Source: Planctomycetaceae bacterium
GTDB lineage: Bacteria; Planctomycetota; Planctomycetia; Planctomycetales; Planctomycetaceae
Length of the DNA: 6,732 nucleotides
Reading direction: 5' to 3'
Assembly (NCBI GenBank): GCA_016765335.1
Contig: JAESQE010000181.1
Span: forward strand, 1-6,732
Shown: in pieces, positions 1-6,212 of the stretch
Layout: each line of letters starts with the position of its first letter
Position numbering within the stretch: the first letter of the stretch is position 1
The notes under the pieces: model-generated
Database searches by the model: none
What the model saw: only the letters and a program-made list of their open reading frames with translations
Told to the model about the DNA's origin: nothing
Made by a program: the position numbers and the translations under genes

Positions 1-20
1 TTCGTAAGGGGGAGAACCAA
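1..20. repeat. Right part of a dispersed palindromic repeat, cut by the window edge
   Basis: The first 20 bases, TTCGTAAGGGGGAGAACCAA, are identical to 3435-3454 and in the same orientation. The similarity stops exactly after CCAA in both copies, which marks the repeat boundary. The left half of the palindrome (the CTCCCCC arm) would lie before the window. This copy sits 22 nt beyond the stop codon of the minus-strand hydrolase. Confidence 0.75.
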
Positions 21-42
21 ATAAGTGGAGTGAAATGCAGAT

Positions 43-2055
43 TCACTTTGTCACGCTATGACTCAATTCCAAAAGTGCAGGTAAATCGCCGTATTTGACT
101 GCACCGGGAATGAAGTTTGGATCGCGGTACGATTTGATATCTGCAAAGCGGAAATTGGTATCATCAATCACAGTTTTATCAAGCGAACTTCCTGCAATCG
201 CAGAAGCAGCTGCGACAACAGGTGTTGCCCCTTCGATTCCGACTAAAACAATTCCACGTCCACCGAGTGTTTTTGCATACGTAATCAACGACAAAATATC
301 GTGCGTCCTGCGAGCAAATACCGAATGATTATACCCGTGAGTATAGCCGGCAAACTCGCGTGGATTTTCAACAGTTCTAGTTAATGTTAACGGTTGAGAT
401 CCCTTGAGGAATTCGCCTTGCTGAAACAGATCTGCGGTGATGACCACTGCTCCTTGATCAAGCAACTCTTTCACTTTGGCGATCGGTATTCCATCTTTTG
501 TGAAAAGTCCATTTTTCCCGTTACCATGTAAACAGATTGCGACAAACTGAACTTTACCTTCAGGTTTTAATGTCACAACGGGGATCACTTCGCCACGAGC
601 AGAATTTCGAAGCTGACCGTTCTCGAATTTGATTTCATTTGCAGCAGGTAACTCGCGACCAATCATTGTTTCCCAAGCACCGCGGATCATATCAAGCCGA
701 GCCTCTTTGGAAAGATCATTCAACATCTGAGTATCACGCTTTGCGATCTGACTGGTGAGCTTTCGTTCGAATTTGTCTCCGCCTTCTGGTTGAGGATGTT
801 TCTTATCCCAGACAGCGTGTTCCTGTTCGGTTAGCAGCTTGTAATCTTCTTCAATGATCGGTTCTTTGAGTCCCAATTTCATATATTTATTAAACCACGA
901 ATACATCAAGGATCGAGTAACGTAATTATAATTGTGCGGGAAGTGTGTCAGGTCTGTGCACATCACGTCGCTGGTTTTACCGTACATGGAATAAAGATTT
1001 TGAAGTTCTGGATAGCCTTTGCCTGGCACCAGCATTTCTTTGGTCCAGTCGTTAGCTGAAGTCATCGCTTGCGGTTTGGGAGCAAACAATCCTGCCAGTT
1101 CGATGTTGCCTGTTCCTATTCGAAGAAGTGATGCATTTTCACAAGTACAGCCCCCTTGCATCGAACTACTGACCATGCCGTTAGGGAACGATACGATTGG
1201 TCGATGATCGATTGCACAAAGAATGATAGATTGAGTTCCGCCGCCACTTCCGCCCGTAACAGCCATCCGCTTAGGATCGACATCGGGTAGAGATTCCAAA
1301 AAGTCTAATGCACGAACCGCGTTCCAGGTTTGCAATCCGAAAATTGACTGCAAGCGTAATTCAGCCTGAGCACTGTATAATCCCCAGCTCTTTTTTCCTT
1401 CAAATTCAGGGCGTTGTTTCGCAAAGCGATGTCCTAAGTCGTAAGACAACTGCAAGTTGTCTGCGTAGCCAATCATGTCAAACAGAAATGTGACACAGCC
1501 CATGCGAGCCAATTGAACGCATCTTGCAATTTTGGGCATGCGGCCCGATTCTGCAAATCGTTCTGCCCCAGTGACCAGATGTTTTTTGACCCCTTCCGGA
1601 CCGCTGTCCATCAAACGACCGCCATGCCCGTGAGGACACAAAACAGCAGGCAACTTTTCTGCTCCGGGATTCGCTGGACGGAATAATAAACCAGTCACAT
1701 AAAAACCGGGCACTGATTCGAAGTAGACCTTTTCGATTGTGATGCCGGGCCTGGTTGTCTTGCCATGAATGACTGCGTTGAGAGGCGTTTTGGCTGGCAT
1801 GGGCCACAAACCATTGGCGACAAGTACTCGCTTGCGAAGTTCATCTGCCCGTTGTTCCCAAGCTTCGAGACTTTTAGGAACTTCGAGCGGAAAGAAACCA
1901 TTCAAATCTTTCAACGGCTCCAAGCGGACATCACCTGGCTGTGTTCCAACCGGAAAAACTCGCGGAGCCTGGGCATGAACCGAGGCACTCAGAATCTGAA
2001 ATGCAATCGTGACCACAAAAAGAGCCTTCACAGGCACAAAAAAACGATTCATCAT
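43..2055 (-). CDS. Secreted alpha/beta hydrolase (acetyl-xylan-esterase-like), with a degenerate second hydrolase domain
   Basis: This 670-residue protein starts with a Sec signal peptide: basic MMNRFFVPVK, a hydrophobic core to about residue 24, and probable cleavage after SVHA or AQA (28-30). The first alpha/beta-hydrolase domain spans about 80-395. It has an oxyanion-type CPHGHGG (140-146), a nucleophile elbow GGSGG with Ser270, NDWT with Asp336 as possible acid, and THFPH with His371 or His374 as base. A second hydrolase-like fold (about 490-660) begins with CLHGNG (508-513), but its elbow position reads GIEGA (606-610), so the nucleophile serine is missing. The family resembles planctomycete proteins annotated as alpha/beta hydrolase or acetyl xylan esterase; the substrate is unknown, perhaps an esterified polysaccharide. 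The start is supported by GGAG seven bases upstream. It is transcribed away from the neighbouring genes and is probably monocistronic. The fold is clear; the exact substrate is not. Confidence 0.88.
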   Translation of the reverse strand: MMNRFFVPVKALFVVTIAFQILSASVHAQAPRVFPVGTQPGDVRLEPLKDLNGFFPLEVPKSLEAWEQRADELRKRVLVANGLWPMPAKTPLNAVIHGKTTRPGITIEKVYFESVPGFYVTGLLFRPANPGAEKLPAVLCPHGHGGRLMDSGPEGVKKHLVTGAERFAESGRMPKIARCVQLARMGCVTFLFDMIGYADNLQLSYDLGHRFAKQRPEFEGKKSWGLYSAQAELRLQSIFGLQTWNAVRALDFLESLPDVDPKRMAVTGGSGGGTQSIILCAIDHRPIVSFPNGMVSSSMQGGCTCENASLLRIGTGNIELAGLFAPKPQAMTSANDWTKEMLVPGKGYPELQNLYSMYGKTSDVMCTDLTHFPHNYNYVTRSLMYSWFNKYMKLGLKEPIIEEDYKLLTEQEHAVWDKKHPQPEGGDKFERKLTSQIAKRDTQMLNDLSKEARLDMIRGAWETMIGRELPAANEIKFENGQLRNSARGEVIPVVTLKPEGKVQFVAICLHGNGKNGLFTKDGIPIAKVKELLDQGAVVITADLFQQGEFLKGSQPLTLTRTVENPREFAGYTHGYNHSVFARRTHDILSLITYAKTLGGRGIVLVGIEGATPVVAAASAIAGSSLDKTVIDDTNFRFADIKSYRDPNFIPGAVKYGDLPALLELSHSVTK

Positions 2056-2062
2056 CTCAATT

Positions 2063-2066
2063 CTCC
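2063..2066 (-). promoter_or_regulatory. Shine-Dalgarno sequence of the hydrolase
   Basis: On the minus strand GGAG is followed by seven bases (AATTGAG) and then ATG at 2055-2053. It fits the first of the two adjacent ATG codons (MMNR). It is the clearest ribosome-binding site in the window apart from the one in front of the first exbD. Confidence 0.7.
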
Positions 2067-2142
2067 ATTCGGGCAGGTTCAGGCGGGGGGTTCTACAAAA
2101 ACATCAACAAACAGAACCCATCAAAGGATCTGCATTAGACAA

Positions 2143-2171
2143 ATTGTAGCCAGCTCACATGAAATTGTCAC
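2143..2171 (-). promoter_or_regulatory. Candidate sigma70-type promoter of the hydrolase
   Basis: Read on the minus strand, GTGACA (2171-2166, 5 of 6 to the consensus TTGACA) and TACAAT (2148-2143, 5 of 6 to TATAAT) are separated by exactly 17 bases. Transcription would start near 2136 and give a leader of about 80 nt. This is a consensus match only, and planctomycete promoters are poorly characterised. Confidence 0.45.
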
Positions 2172-2361
2172 ACCATCACGAGGCATTCAACCGGAAATCA
2201 TAAGGCTTCCAACCAGATAATTCTGATAGAAACCCGGAAGATTGACCGGGTAACTTTTCGAGTTCTGACTCACGGTTCTGGATTTTCGGATTCATTCCAG
2301 TTAACATAAATGGCTGCAACATCTGTCTAAAGTCCTCACAGCTTGCCGATCACCTGGAAGC

Positions 2362-2367
2362 TATAAT
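2362..2367 (+). promoter_or_regulatory. Candidate -10 element of the EboB-like gene
   Basis: A perfect TATAAT lies 66 nt before the preferred ATG at 2434, placing a start near 2374. No good -35 hexamer is found at 16-18 bp upstream, and there is no extended TG motif, so the assignment is weak. Confidence 0.3.
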
Positions 2368-2433
2368 TACAATACGGCCCCAAGCAACTCAAATTTCTTG
2401 TCGGGTTTACTTCGAGATGAAAGAACACTCCCA

Positions 2434-3330
2434 ATGAAAATCATCGATCCACACATTCATGTTTCTGCCCGTACCACTGACGATTACGAAGCGATGGCGG
2501 CAGCCGGCATTGTCGCTGTGATTGAACCCGCATTCTGGTTGGGGCAGCCTCGCACGAGCATCGGGACATTTCAGGACTATTATTCCAGCCTGGTTGGATT
2601 CGAACGATTCCGGGCAGCACAGTTCGGCATTCGTCATTACTGCACGATTGGGTTGAATTCTAAAGAGGCGAATAATGTGCCGCTGGCTGAAGAAGTGATG
2701 GAATTACTTCCATTGTATTTAGCCAAGGAAGGTGTTGTTGCGGTTGGGGAAATTGGCTTTGATGACATGACCGAAGCTGAAGAACGCTTTTTACGCGAAC
2801 AGCTCGAATTGGCGAAACAGGTGGATTTGCCGGTGATGATTCACACGCCTCATCGCAACAAAAAACAGGGCACCCAGCGAAGCATGTCCATTATTGAAGA
2901 ACATGGGATACCGCCTCACATGGTTGTTATCGACCACAACAATGAAGAAACCGTTCAAGAGGTACTCGATGCTGGCTATTGGGCCGGGTTCACCATTTAT
3001 CCAAAAACTAAAATGGGGAACGAGCGGATGGTCGAAGTTGTTCGTAAGTTTGGATCAGATCGGATTATTGTTGATTCCTCAGCTGACTGGGGAGTTTCAG
3101 ACCCGTTGGCTGTTCCCAAAACTGCTCGCTTGATGAAAGAACGCGGAATTCCGATAAAAGACATCGAATTGACCTGTTACGGAAATGCACTTTCGGCGTA
3201 TGGTCAAAGTGGACAGTTCAACGAAGAAGATTGGCTCAATCCTCCCGTAATCGATCAGCGGACTTTGTTCGAAGGCAACAGCGTATTAAGAGGCCAAGAC
3301 CCGAAGGTTGACCAGGAACTGATTAAGTAA
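2434..3330 (+). CDS. TatD-family metal-dependent hydrolase, EboB-like
   Basis: This 298-residue cytoplasmic TIM-barrel amidohydrolase starts MKIIDPHIHV. It keeps the full TatD-type metal ligand set: His7 and His9 (HxH), Glu106 in GEIGFDD, His137 in MIHTPH, His168 in VVIDHNN, and Asp214 in IIVDSSADWG. Segments such as EPAFWLGQPR, FGIRHYC, GLNSKEAN and DPLAVPKTARLM match my memory of EboB, the TatD-like protein of the ebo cluster. That cluster, found in cyanobacteria, some algal plastids and many other bacteria, is implicated in moving a precursor metabolite toward the periplasm. The exact substrate is not known. The frame stays open upstream to a TTG at 2398, but the ATG at 2434 places the HxH motif where TatD proteins normally have it. 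No strong Shine-Dalgarno sequence is seen. No other ebo gene is nearby; the gene appears to stand alone, divergent from the hydrolase and followed by repeats. Confidence 0.88.
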   Translation: MKIIDPHIHVSARTTDDYEAMAAAGIVAVIEPAFWLGQPRTSIGTFQDYYSSLVGFERFRAAQFGIRHYCTIGLNSKEANNVPLAEEVMELLPLYLAKEGVVAVGEIGFDDMTEAEERFLREQLELAKQVDLPVMIHTPHRNKKQGTQRSMSIIEEHGIPPHMVVIDHNNEETVQEVLDAGYWAGFTIYPKTKMGNERMVEVVRKFGSDRIIVDSSADWGVSDPLAVPKTARLMKERGIPIKDIELTCYGNALSAYGQSGQFNEEDWLNPPVIDQRTLFEGNSVLRGQDPKVDQELIK

Positions 3331-3427
3331 AAGTCACAGAGAAAATTTCAGGGAATCTCTATTAATTGAATCCCAGAGCTTCTTGAATACAGTTTGGTTA
3401 TTAAAACAGTTCAAAAACCCCCTCTAA

Positions 3428-3454
3428 CTCCCCCTTCGTAAGGGGGAGAACCAA
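3428..3454. repeat. Palindromic dispersed repeat (9-bp stem, CGT loop)
   Basis: CTCCCCCTT (3428-3436) and AAGGGGGAG (3440-3448) form a perfect 9-bp stem around the 3-nt loop CGT, followed by AACCAA. The part from 3435 to 3454 recurs exactly at 1-20. A C-rich lead-in (from about 3418, CCCCCTCTAA) probably belongs to the unit. There is no T-run after the stem, so it is a REP-like repeat rather than a clear terminator. Confidence 0.7.
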
Positions 3455-3483
3455 TTTATTAGAAGAGTCATGCTGATTTTCTT

Positions 3484-3515
3484 ACAGCTTCTTTTTTTCA
3501 CAGCTTCTTTTTTTC
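3484..3515 (+). repeat. Perfect 16-bp tandem duplication
   Basis: ACAGCTTCTTTTTTTC at 3484-3499 is repeated without change at 3500-3515. Each unit carries a run of seven T. It lies just before the right arm of the decayed inverted repeat and probably arose by replication slippage. Confidence 0.8.
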
Positions 3516-3670
3516 AGTGTTCTCTGTGTCTTCGTGGATAATTTAACGCAAGGAATAGAAGCTCGGCTTCCCGATGATGTAGAAAACCTTCAACACAGAT
3601 CAGTGGATTCTGTCAGCCAATAATCGCAGACCGGAACGGTTCAATGTTTGTTTCTGTCTTAGAGAAATTT

Positions 3671-4462
3671 ATGAAAAGTTCATGGAAGAAAAAGGGAGCT
3701 GTTCTATTACTGGTAACGCTCCCGTTATTGCTGTGCGTCACTTGGGCATCAGGCCAGTTTCGCTCGCCCAAGGCTGCTTCTTACCGTGTGATTGCAGAGT
3801 ATCCTCATGATCGAACCTCGTTCACACAAGGGCTGATTATTCACAACGGCGTGATGATCGAAGGCACTGGGCAGCAGGGGAAATCGCAACTCAGACGCGT
3901 TAACTTGAAAACCGGACAGGTTCTCAAAGCGATGTCACTGCCAGATCGTTATTTCGGTGAAGGTATCGCAGTCGCTGGTGACGAACTGTTTCAGTTGACG
4001 TGGAAAAGCCGAGTCTGCTTCGTTTACGACCCCGAAACATTACAACTGAAACGAACTGTTCGCTACGCAGGGCAAGGCTGGGGACTGACCTACGATGGTC
4101 AATCGCTGATTATGAGTGATGGATCAGCGACCCTTCGGTACTTCGACCCCAAAACATTTCGCGTGCAAAAAAGGATTACCGTTAGAGATCGCAACAGACC
4201 CGTGAGCGACTTAAATGAGCTGGAATTCGTCAACGGGGAGGTCTGGGCGAATGTCTGGTATCAGCCCAAAATTGTGCGAATAGACCCTCAAAACGGCTTA
4301 GTCAAAGGCTGGATCGACCTGAATGGCCTCAAACCTGCATCGCTGAGACTGAAACGAGAAGCCGTTTATAATGGAATCGCTTTCGATTCAGAAAACGGAA
4401 AGCTGTATGTGACCGGAAAGAACTGGCCGAAATTATTCGAGATTGAAATCATTCCCCGATGA
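3671..4462 (+). CDS. Glutaminyl-peptide cyclotransferase (glutamine cyclotransferase, beta-propeller type)
   Basis: This enzyme family turns N-terminal glutamine of peptides into pyroglutamate with release of ammonia. The 263-residue product from the ATG at 3671 begins [11 protein letters not shown], a basic region followed by a hydrophobic stretch and probable cleavage near WASG, so it is likely periplasmic. Family landmarks in order are FTQGL (51-55), EGTG with Glu64 at the position of the conserved acid, FGEGI (95-99), WGLTYDG (137-143), MSDGS (148-152), LNELE (181-185), ANVW (193-196), IDP and [11 protein letters not shown] near the C terminus. This is the plant/bacterial five-bladed propeller type, not the zinc-dependent animal type. 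An in-frame ATG at 3644 would add nine residues; I prefer 3671 because it gives a normal signal peptide, though its AGAGA upstream is only a weak ribosome site. It is separated by 149 bp from the exbB gene. Confidence 0.9.
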   Translation: MKSSWKKKGAVLLLVTLPLLLCVTWASGQFRSPKAASYRVIAEYPHDRTSFTQGLIIHNGVMIEGTGQQGKSQLRRVNLKTGQVLKAMSLPDRYFGEGIAVAGDELFQLTWKSRVCFVYDPETLQLKRTVRYAGQGWGLTYDGQSLIMSDGSATLRYFDPKTFRVQKRITVRDRNRPVSDLNELEFVNGEVWANVWYQPKIVRIDPQNGLVKGWIDLNGLKPASLRLKREAVYNGIAFDSENGKLYVTGKNWPKLFEIEIIPR

Positions 4463-4499
4463 CAACACCTGAATAAATGTGTGCATAACAGGCTGGGTT

Positions 4500-4528
4500 T
4501 TGACAAAAATATCACGAATTGCTCTACG
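4500..4528 (+). promoter_or_regulatory. Candidate promoter of the exbB-exbD operon
   Basis: A perfect TTGACA (4500-4505) is followed after 17 bases by TCTACG (4523-4528), only 3 of 6 to TATAAT. It lies in the 149-bp spacer between the cyclase stop and exbB. The -35 match is good and the -10 poor. Confidence 0.3.
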
Positions 4529-4611
4529 CACCCGCCATCTGAAGCAAAACGGACTTCGCAGATTCTCCGGAATCGGTTATCAATCACCTATTTGATGATG
4601 TTCCTTTTGAG

Positions 4612-5382
4612 ATGAGGATGGATTCTGTGGACTCGGCTATGGATGGACTATTAATAATTTCGGAAACCGCAAGCGGTGCACCAGGATTAGACTGGCGACA
4701 ACTGCTTGAAGCTGGTGGGTATATTGGATACATCATCATCGGCCTGAGCGTCATTATGCTGACGCTTATTATGCAACAACTGTTGACGCTTCGCATCTCT
4801 GTGTTGATGCCTCACACTTTGGCTGAGCAGACTCACCAGCTCATTTCCAATGGCCGATTTGCAGAAGCGAATCAACTCTGCAAAGACAGACCCTGCTTTC
4901 TGGGAGACATGCTGCAAGCAGGATTGTCTGAAACGGAAATGGGTTACCTGCAAATCCAGAAAGCTCTTGAAGATTCCAGTGCAGAGCATTCTGCTCGCAT
5001 GATGCGAAAAGTCGAATATCTTAATGTGATTGGTACGCTGTCTCCGATGCTTGGGCTGCTGGGAACAGTTTCGGGAATGATGACTGCGTTCATGGAATTC
5101 CAGTCTTCTGCAAGCCCTTCGGTTTCTGAATTTGCACCTGGGATTTCGTTTGCGTTGGTGACAACATTGATGGGACTTGCTGTGGCGATCCCAGCCTTGG
5201 CTGCCTTTGCGATTTTAAGGAATCGTGTCGATGAACTGGTTTCAGAAACTTCGCTGATGGCTGAGCAAGTTTTCAACGGTTACAAGTTATGGAAAGCTCG
5301 CCGCAAGACAACCGCAAAAGCCGCAGCTGCTGACAAAAAAGCTGCCGATTCAGGTGCTCAGCCTCCCAAGGGAACGATATGA
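4612..5382 (+). CDS. ExbB/TolQ/MotA-family proton channel subunit
   Basis: This inner-membrane channel subunit couples proton flow to mechanical work with ExbD/TolR partners. It has 256 residues and three predicted membrane segments at about 35-60, 137-163 and 178-202. The family core is [17 protein letters not shown] (141-157), with Thr152 matching the conserved Thr of segment 2, and [15 protein letters not shown] (180-194), with Thr185 matching the polar Thr of segment 3. A cytoplasmic loop of about 75 residues separates segments 1 and 2, as in ExbB/TolQ. The tail from about 225 is rich in Lys and Ala. The start is uncertain: ATG codons at 4612, 4618 and 4639 are in frame, all before segment 1, and none has a good Shine-Dalgarno sequence. 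The stop overlaps the next start (ATGA), so it is translationally coupled to the first exbD. Whether it works in a TonB-like, Tol-like or other motor cannot be told from sequence. Confidence 0.92.
   Translation: MRMDSVDSAMDGLLIISETASGAPGLDWRQLLEAGGYIGYIIIGLSVIMLTLIMQQLLTLRISVLMPHTLAEQTHQLISNGRFAEANQLCKDRPCFLGDMLQAGLSETEMGYLQIQKALEDSSAEHSARMMRKVEYLNVIGTLSPMLGLLGTVSGMMTAFMEFQSSASPSVSEFAPGISFALVTTLMGLAVAIPALAAFAILRNRVDELVSETSLMAEQVFNGYKLWKARRKTTAKAAAADKKAADSGAQPPKGTI
5368..5373 (+). promoter_or_regulatory. Shine-Dalgarno sequence of the first exbD
   Basis: AAGGGA lies five bases before ATG 5379-5381, within the last codons of exbB. It supports this start, which uses the 4-nt ATGA overlap. Confidence 0.65.
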
Positions 5383-5825
5383 AAACGGCCAAAGTTCATC
5401 GTTCTCGCTCCTTGAGATTCGTCATCACTCCGATGATTGATATCGTCTTTCTGTTGATTATCTTCTTTCTGGTTGCAACTCATTTTGTAAAAAGTGAAAC
5501 ACAGGAAACAGTGGATCTACCAGCTGCAACCCAGGCAACCAATGAAGAAGAAATTGCAGCGCGTAGAATTATCATTACAATTACCGATCAGGATAAATAT
5601 CTGGTCAGCGGACGATTTCTTACCTGGCCCGAACTCGAAGGCATCATTCTGGAAACAGAGGACCAATCAGGCAAGCCAAACAAGGATCAACAGCGAGAGG
5701 TACGCATCCGAGGCGATGCCTCTTCCCAATACCACCTCGTCAAACCGATCCTGATGGCCTGTGCACAAGCCGGCATCAAAAAAGTATCTTTTGCAGTCGT
5801 GCCAGTGGATAAAAAGAAGCCCTAG
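5379..5825 (+). CDS. ExbD/TolR-family protein, first copy
   Basis: A 148-residue single-pass inner-membrane protein. A basic cytoplasmic N terminus ([14 protein letters not shown]) is followed by TPMID and one membrane segment to about residue 36. Asp21 in TPMID is the conserved protonatable residue of the family. The periplasmic domain ends with the typical pattern [25 protein letters not shown] and FAVVP. Length and layout are normal for ExbD. It overlaps exbB by 4 nt and should form the channel with it. The TAG stop (5823-5825) overlaps the left junction of an inserted element: T and A belong to the target duplication and the G is the first base of the element. The coding region is intact because the pre-insertion sequence CTAG would have supplied the same stop. 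Confidence 0.92.
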   Translation: MKTAKVHRSRSLRFVITPMIDIVFLLIIFFLVATHFVKSETQETVDLPAATQATNEEEIAARRIIITITDQDKYLVSGRFLTWPELEGIILETEDQSGKPNKDQQREVRIRGDASSQYHLVKPILMACAQAGIKKVSFAVVPVDKKKP

Positions 5826-5843
5826 TAGTCCAATTACCGTTAA
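5825..5843 (+). repeat. Left terminal inverted repeat of the MITE-like element
   Basis: GTAGTCCAATTACCGTTAA pairs with 6133-6151 at 17 of 19 positions. The match also continues outward through the CTA of the target (20 of 22 counting from 5822). Confidence 0.78.
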
Positions 5844-5847
5844 ATGG

Positions 5848-5877
5848 TAGACGGCTTAATAATTGTTAGAATATAAT
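5848..5877 (+). promoter_or_regulatory. Possible promoter inside the MITE-like element
   Basis: TAGACG (5848-5853, 4 of 6 to TTGACA), an 18-bp spacer and a perfect TATAAT (5872-5877) point toward the second exbD. The start would be about 330 nt upstream of that gene, with the inner inverted repeat in the leader. The region is AT-rich, so a chance match is possible. Confidence 0.25.
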
Positions 5878-5922
5878 TTCCGAACGAGTCACCCAGCGTA
5901 GCCGGAATCAAACTTTGAATAA

Positions 5923-6059
5923 ACCACGGAGGCACAGAGGCCACAGAGAAAACTCCGGTGATTCTTATTTCCTCGCAATTCAAAACCGTATATCTTCTGA
6001 GTGACATTGATTATTTTACTGATACTTTTTTAACTCGGTGTTCTCTGTGCCTCCGTGGT
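5923..6059. repeat. Inner long inverted repeat (ACCACGGAGGCACAGAG arms)
   Basis: ACCACGGAGGCACAGAG (5923-5939) is the exact reverse complement of 6043-6059. Allowing three mismatches the arms extend to 26 nt (5923-5948 and 6034-6059), around a loop of 85 nt. No T-run follows the right arm, so it is not a standard terminator. I recall similar CACGGAGGCACAGAG palindromes from intergenic regions of many bacteria, with unknown function. The segments between these arms and the terminal repeats of the surrounding element are not complementary to each other, so this is a separate repeat nested inside it. Confidence 0.8.
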
Positions 6060-6132
6060 AAAATAAAAATTGTCCCTTTTCATTTGTTCCCAATCAGGAC
6101 ATCAAAATGTAGTGGACCTCAATTGGCTGACC

Positions 6133-6151
6133 TTAACGCTAGTTGGACTAC
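6133..6151 (-). repeat. Right terminal inverted repeat of the MITE-like element
   Basis: This is the inverted partner of 5825-5843. Together with the flanking TAGCG it also makes a local hairpin, CGCTAGT (6137-6143) and ACTAGCG (6150-6156) with a 6-nt loop, a by-product of the repeat end meeting the target sequence. Confidence 0.78.
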
Positions 6152-6212
6152 TAGCGAATACTGTCTAGAGACTTTTCCATTTTTGAAAACAGAAATAGCA
6201 ACGTAAAACACT

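Larger units (their letters stand above)
2056..2433. other. Divergent intergenic region between hydrolase and EboB-like gene
   Basis: This 378-bp non-coding stretch separates two divergently transcribed genes. It carries a promoter candidate for each direction and a small inverted repeat, ACCCGG (2232-2237) and CCGGGT (2246-2251), with an 8-nt loop. The hairpin has no clear T-run on either strand, so it is not a convincing terminator; it could be an operator, but nothing else supports that. No coding sequence or RNA gene is apparent. Confidence 0.6.
3335..3537. repeat. Decayed copy of the ACCACGGAGGCACAGAG-type inverted repeat
   Basis: The right end, 3517-3537, matches 6038-6058 in 19 of 21 positions (GTGTTCTCTGTG, then tCTtCGTGG against cCTcCGTGG). 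The left end begins with CACAGAGAAAA at 3335-3345, identical to 5942-5952 at the corresponding place in the other copy. The outer part of the left arm is missing, and the interior is longer because it contains the palindromic repeat at 3428-3454 and a tandem duplication. Joining the two ends into one element is an inference. Confidence 0.5.
3331..3670. other. Repeat-filled intergenic spacer
   Basis: This 340-bp stretch has no plausible gene. It holds a decayed copy of the CACAGAG-type inverted repeat (3335-3537), a 21-nt palindromic repeat inside it (3428-3448), a 16-nt tandem duplication (3484-3515), and a small perfect hairpin GAAGC-TCG-GCTTC (3558-3570). I see no intrinsic terminator for the EboB-like gene and no confident promoter for the cyclase gene. 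Confidence 0.6.
5825..6151. mobile_element. Non-coding MITE-like element with terminal inverted repeats and TA duplication (IS630/Tc1-mariner type)
   Basis: The ends are GTAGTCCAATTACCGTTAA (5825-5843) and the inverted form of GTAGTCCAACTAGCGTTAA (6133-6151), 17 of 19 identical. Both ends are flanked by TA (5823-5824 and 6152-6153), set in C-TA and TA-G. An original CTAG site whose TA was duplicated explains this exactly, and IS630-family elements are known to insert at TA, with CTAG a preferred site for IS630. The 327-bp interior encodes no transposase, so mobility would depend on an enzyme elsewhere. It contains a different inverted repeat (5923-6059). The family name is an inference from ends and target only. 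Confidence 0.72.

Noticed and set aside
1765..2220. Plus-strand open frame of 151 codons overlapping the hydrolase 5' end
   Set aside because: It lies mostly antisense to the signal-peptide and N-terminal region of a convincing gene, has no recognisable domain, and its composition (many Arg, Ser, Thr, Gln) looks like a shadow frame.
2398..2433. TTG start giving a 12-residue longer EboB-like protein
   Set aside because: The extension lacks family resemblance and a ribosome site, while the ATG at 2434 puts the HxH metal motif at residues 7-9 as usual.
3428..3448. Palindrome as a rho-independent terminator of the EboB-like gene
   Set aside because: The stem is GC-rich but followed by AACCAA, and the repeat recurs exactly elsewhere, which fits a dispersed repeat better. 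Some termination activity cannot be excluded.
3484..3515. Short tandem repeat as a CRISPR array
   Set aside because: Only two adjacent 16-bp units without spacers; this is a simple duplication.
4944..5276. Minus-strand open frame of 110 codons inside exbB
   Set aside because: It is antisense to the conserved channel core of exbB, whose family motifs are unmistakable.
5923..6059. Inner inverted repeat as an intrinsic terminator
   Set aside because: The arms are separated by a long loop and the right arm is followed by AAAATAAAA rather than a T-run on the plus strand.
5958..6206. Open frame of 82 codons in the gap between the exbD genes
   Set aside because: It runs through the loop and right arm of the inner inverted repeat, the right terminal repeat and the host flank, so it is a chance frame across unrelated pieces.
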